A DNA stretch of 64,000 nt, from positions 38,799-102,798 of the forward strand of contig CANXME010000399.1 of NCBI GenBank assembly GCA_948144175.1, written 5' to 3'. The notes beneath the pieces were generated by a model. The model was not told the origin of the DNA, searched no databases, and saw only the letters and a program-made list of their open reading frames with translations. Numbering within the stretch: the first letter of the stretch is position 1; every line of letters starts with the position of its first letter. Of the stretch, positions 63,441 through 64,000 are shown in pieces. The translations under genes and the position numbers were made by a program. Source of the DNA: Closterium sp. NIES-65. Lineage: Eukaryota > Streptophyta > Zygnematophyceae > Desmidiales > Closteriaceae.

Positions 63441-64000
63441 TCAAGCGCATCCGGTCTCCCTCAGGGGTAAGTAGTACGGACACGAGATGAGGTGAAGCAG
63501 CAGCCAGACACTCGAACTCCTCCTACCTGTCCTCAAGGACGTCCGTGTGAAGGGCACACTCCACCCTCGACGGACGGAGATAGACAGACGCAGATCAGCA
63601 AAGACTAGCAGCGTAGTCGAGACGACAGCGAGCAGCAAAGTCGACTAGCTCAGCAACGAGGGCAGAGCAGCAGCAGGTGGACTCAAAGGAAGGGTCAGTG
63701 ACGACAGTAGCAAGGAGACGCGTGAAAGTAGGACTGGCAGCACAAAGAGAGTCCGACTCCGGGTCGGCAAGAGCAGGAAGAGAGGACTGAGGAGGAGAAG
63801 GCAAGGGAACACGCAGAGGAGCAGTGGACGGACGCAGAGACATCCGGTGCGTGCCAGGGACAGGAGGAGGATGGTGACGCGAACGCGACCACTAGAGCGA
63901 GCAGCACGGACACGCGACGCAGGGCAAAGACGCAGGCTCACGACGCTCAGCAAGGACCTCATGTAGGACCACTGTAGGGAGAAGGAGCAGGCAGTGGGAG
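63441..64000 (-). pseudogene. Integrase-RT linker of O, partial
   Basis: Linker motifs MSLRPSTAPLRVPLPSPPQ, ALADPESDSLCAASPTFTRL and LVAELVDFAARCRLDYAA match K and I, again with frame changes. The window ends inside the linker. Confidence 0.75.

Larger units (their letters stand above)
61514..64000 (-). mobile_element. Family-2 copia element O, partial (continues beyond window)
   Basis: 3' LTR at left, polypurine tract, RNase H, RT and linker on the minus strand. Integrase and gag would lie past 64000. Closest in layout to K, whose LTR has the same TGAGAAAACT terminus. Confidence 0.88.

Overview
The window is eukaryotic, transposon-dense DNA, most likely from the green-plant lineage (a streptophyte alga or early land plant; species not determined). 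The reasons are Ty1/copia elements primed by initiator-tRNA-Met-type binding sites (TGGTATCAGAGC), spliceosome-type exon/intron borders, GC-rich codon use in the mobile ORFs, and one exon resembling plant alpha-L-fucosidase. There is no operon structure, rRNA, tRNA or CRISPR. More than 80 percent of the window is LTR retrotransposon.

Two copia families dominate. Family 1 has 1.09-kb LTRs (TGTTGG...CCAACA) and a single uninterrupted 1526-residue gag-pol ORF. Four copies are present: A (1-6841, +, intact), B (intact ORF, -), C (-, split) and D (-, frameshifted). Family 2 has about 125-bp LTRs (TGTCA...TTCACA), a GC-rich minisatellite leader and a long Gly/Pro/Ala-rich linker between integrase and reverse transcriptase. 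All its copies are decayed: G (6842-9523), H (9524-11214), I (11090-15878), K (21762-26890), E (31868-59790) and O (61514 to window end). J (16317-17658) is a short non-autonomous relative with a perfect target duplication. Fragments of a Ty3/gypsy-type gag-protease (28013-29426) and of two further copia lineages (20150-21304 and 29427-30487) are also present.

Layout. 1-6841: element A, inserted in the integrase of G. 6842-15878: chained family-2 remnants G, H and I. 15879-21761: low-copy DNA holding J and an LTR fragment. 21762-26890: K. 26989-27213: fucosidase exon. 27214-31061: gypsy and copia fragments. 31062-60532: an unrecognised spliced gene on the minus strand, split by a 27.9-kb nest. 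60533-61513: no gene seen. 61514-64000: element O.

The main structure is the nest. E (old, its LTRs differ at about 9 of 125 sites) sits in the unknown gene. B sits in the gag of E, C in the 5' LTR of B, and D in the pol of C. Target duplications support each step: GGAAC/AGAAC, GCAGT/GCAAGT, AATGC/AATGC and TAGGA/TAGGA. The right half of C and its surroundings (about 54.6-58.5 kb) carry a density of one-base indels that the left half of the same element lacks, which looks like unpolished assembly rather than biology.
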